Assembly (NCBI RefSeq): GCF_004793545.1
Contig: NZ_SRYA01000016.1
Span: forward strand, 29,719 to 93,718
Reading direction: 5' to 3'
Length of the DNA: 64,000 nt
Source of the DNA: Petralouisia muris
GTDB taxonomy: Bacteria > Bacillota > Clostridia > Lachnospirales > Lachnospiraceae
Each line of letters opens with the position of its first letter. Position 1 is the first letter of the stretch. Below the pieces are notes generated by a model. It was not told the DNA's origin. It searched no databases and saw only the letters and a list, made by a program, of their open reading frames with translations. Position numbers and translations under genes: made by a program. Positions 63,713 to 64,000 of this stretch are shown in pieces.

Positions 63713-63865
63713 ATGAACAACAACATTCAGATCATTGCCACAGGGAAGATACCGCCCTGCTTACAACAGACGATTGACAAGACAAGATATTTAGTCGAAG
63801 TACATTTTGCCAATATCCAAAGCATAGGAGAGAAGCTAAAGCGTGTCATTCTCCACGACTTATAG
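63713..63865 (+). CDS. tnpW: TnpW-like transposon protein
   Basis: This 50-residue protein starts at 63713 after AAAGGAGGAAC. MNNNIQIIATGKIPPCLQQT continues into IDKTRYLVEVHFANIQSIGEKLKRVI and a stop. The pattern I-P-P-C-x-x-x-x-I-x-x-T-x-Y-x-V-x-x-H-F is that of TnpW-family small proteins of Tn4451-like mobile elements. It is slightly shorter than others (about 65-80), so the C-terminus may be truncated. Role unknown. Confidence 0.75.
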   Translation: MNNNIQIIATGKIPPCLQQTIDKTRYLVEVHFANIQSIGEKLKRVILHDL

Positions 63866-63949
63866 CATGGGAAATAAGGGAAATCAAGAAAAAAGATAAA
63901 TATGTCCTTGACAAGCAGCAACAGGCTATACACCCTAATATGGAAACTG

Positions 63950-63998
63950 AACCACTACCGGCTAAAGCCGGTAGGTTCGCTCTGCTGCTAAAGCAGCC
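63950..63998. repeat. Tandem TAAA-loop hairpins at the right edge (IS200/IS605-like end)
   Basis: CTACCGGC-TAAA-GCCGGTAG (63955-63974), extended by GAAC/GTTC flanks, is followed by GCTGC-TAAA-GCAGC (63984-63997). Two perfect stems with the same TAAA loop are typical of subterminal hairpins of IS200/IS605-type elements that transpose as single strands. Only this edge is visible, so no transposase can be assigned. Confidence 0.5.
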
Positions 63999-64000
63999 TA

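Overview
The window looks like a chromosomal stretch of an anaerobic, endospore-forming gut clostridium, most likely a member of the Lachnospiraceae. Reasons: spoVAD and spoVAE, LL-diaminopimelate aminotransferase, an ANTAR regulator next to type I glutamine synthetase, GGAGG-type ribosome sites, consensus sigma-A promoters (TTGACA/TATAAT with 17-bp spacers), and conjugative-element debris (tnpV, tnpW, MobC, relaxase, KTR cysteine-rich proteins) typical of that family. I saw no rRNA, tRNA or CRISPR array. Most genes are on the minus strand.

Layout. (1) 1-4199: an acyl-CoA redox operon, MaoC-like protein, acyl-CoA dehydrogenase, EtfB, EtfA and a metallo-beta-lactamase-fold hydrolase running off the left edge. 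(2) 4388-11037: an accessory scrapyard. It holds a frameshifted, chimeric IS transposase, an integrase remnant with an internal deletion, a broken MerR/TipA-type regulator, other degenerate conjugative-element pieces, a nucleoside phosphorylase, a truncated acetyltransferase and small unknown genes. (3) 11034-18753: an acetolactate synthase with a TetR regulator and matching 20-bp operators, then a GPH sugar symporter, an esterase and an AraC regulator fused to a degenerate GH39 domain. (4) 18937-28512: MgtC-like protein, ABC-F ATPase, a minimal tyrosine recombinase, a SEC-C protein, an EamA exporter, asparagine synthetase A and a AAA-ATPase/PD-(D/E)XK protein. A family of palindromic, promoter-bearing repeats is interspersed here.

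(5) 28761-39323: a complete-looking L-arabinoside utilisation locus. A GH127 beta-L-arabinofuranosidase, a lipoprotein binding protein, two CUT1 permeases, a GH51 alpha-L-arabinofuranosidase and a YesL-like protein form one operon. It is preceded by a LacI gene, with two perfect 14-bp operators around a good promoter, and by a divergent GH43 gene. Extracellular arabino-oligosaccharides would be captured, imported and trimmed to arabinose in the cytoplasm.

(6) 39358-53000: core genes. These are a glnA-ANTAR-dapF-dapL operon (nitrogen assimilation joined to the diaminopimelate/lysine branch), a eukaryotic-type HisA, guaB, a PfkB sugar kinase with a cysteine-less rhodanese, an Asn/Gly/Thr-repeat lipoprotein, spoVAD-spoVAE, a membrane-anchored polysaccharide deacetylase and a MATE exporter. 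(7) 53033-64000: a second decayed mobile region. It has an IS1380 remnant, a YtrA-type GntR/ABC operon whose ATPase carries a nonsense codon, tnpV, KTR proteins, helix-turn-helix genes, broken relaxase and MobC genes, a strongly structured 75-nt hairpin, a DUF6194 protein, a sigma-like regulator, a PD-(D/E)XK transposase with an in-frame TGA, tnpW and hairpins at the right edge resembling an IS200/IS605 end. All assignments come from reading sequence and remembered family features; no database search was possible.
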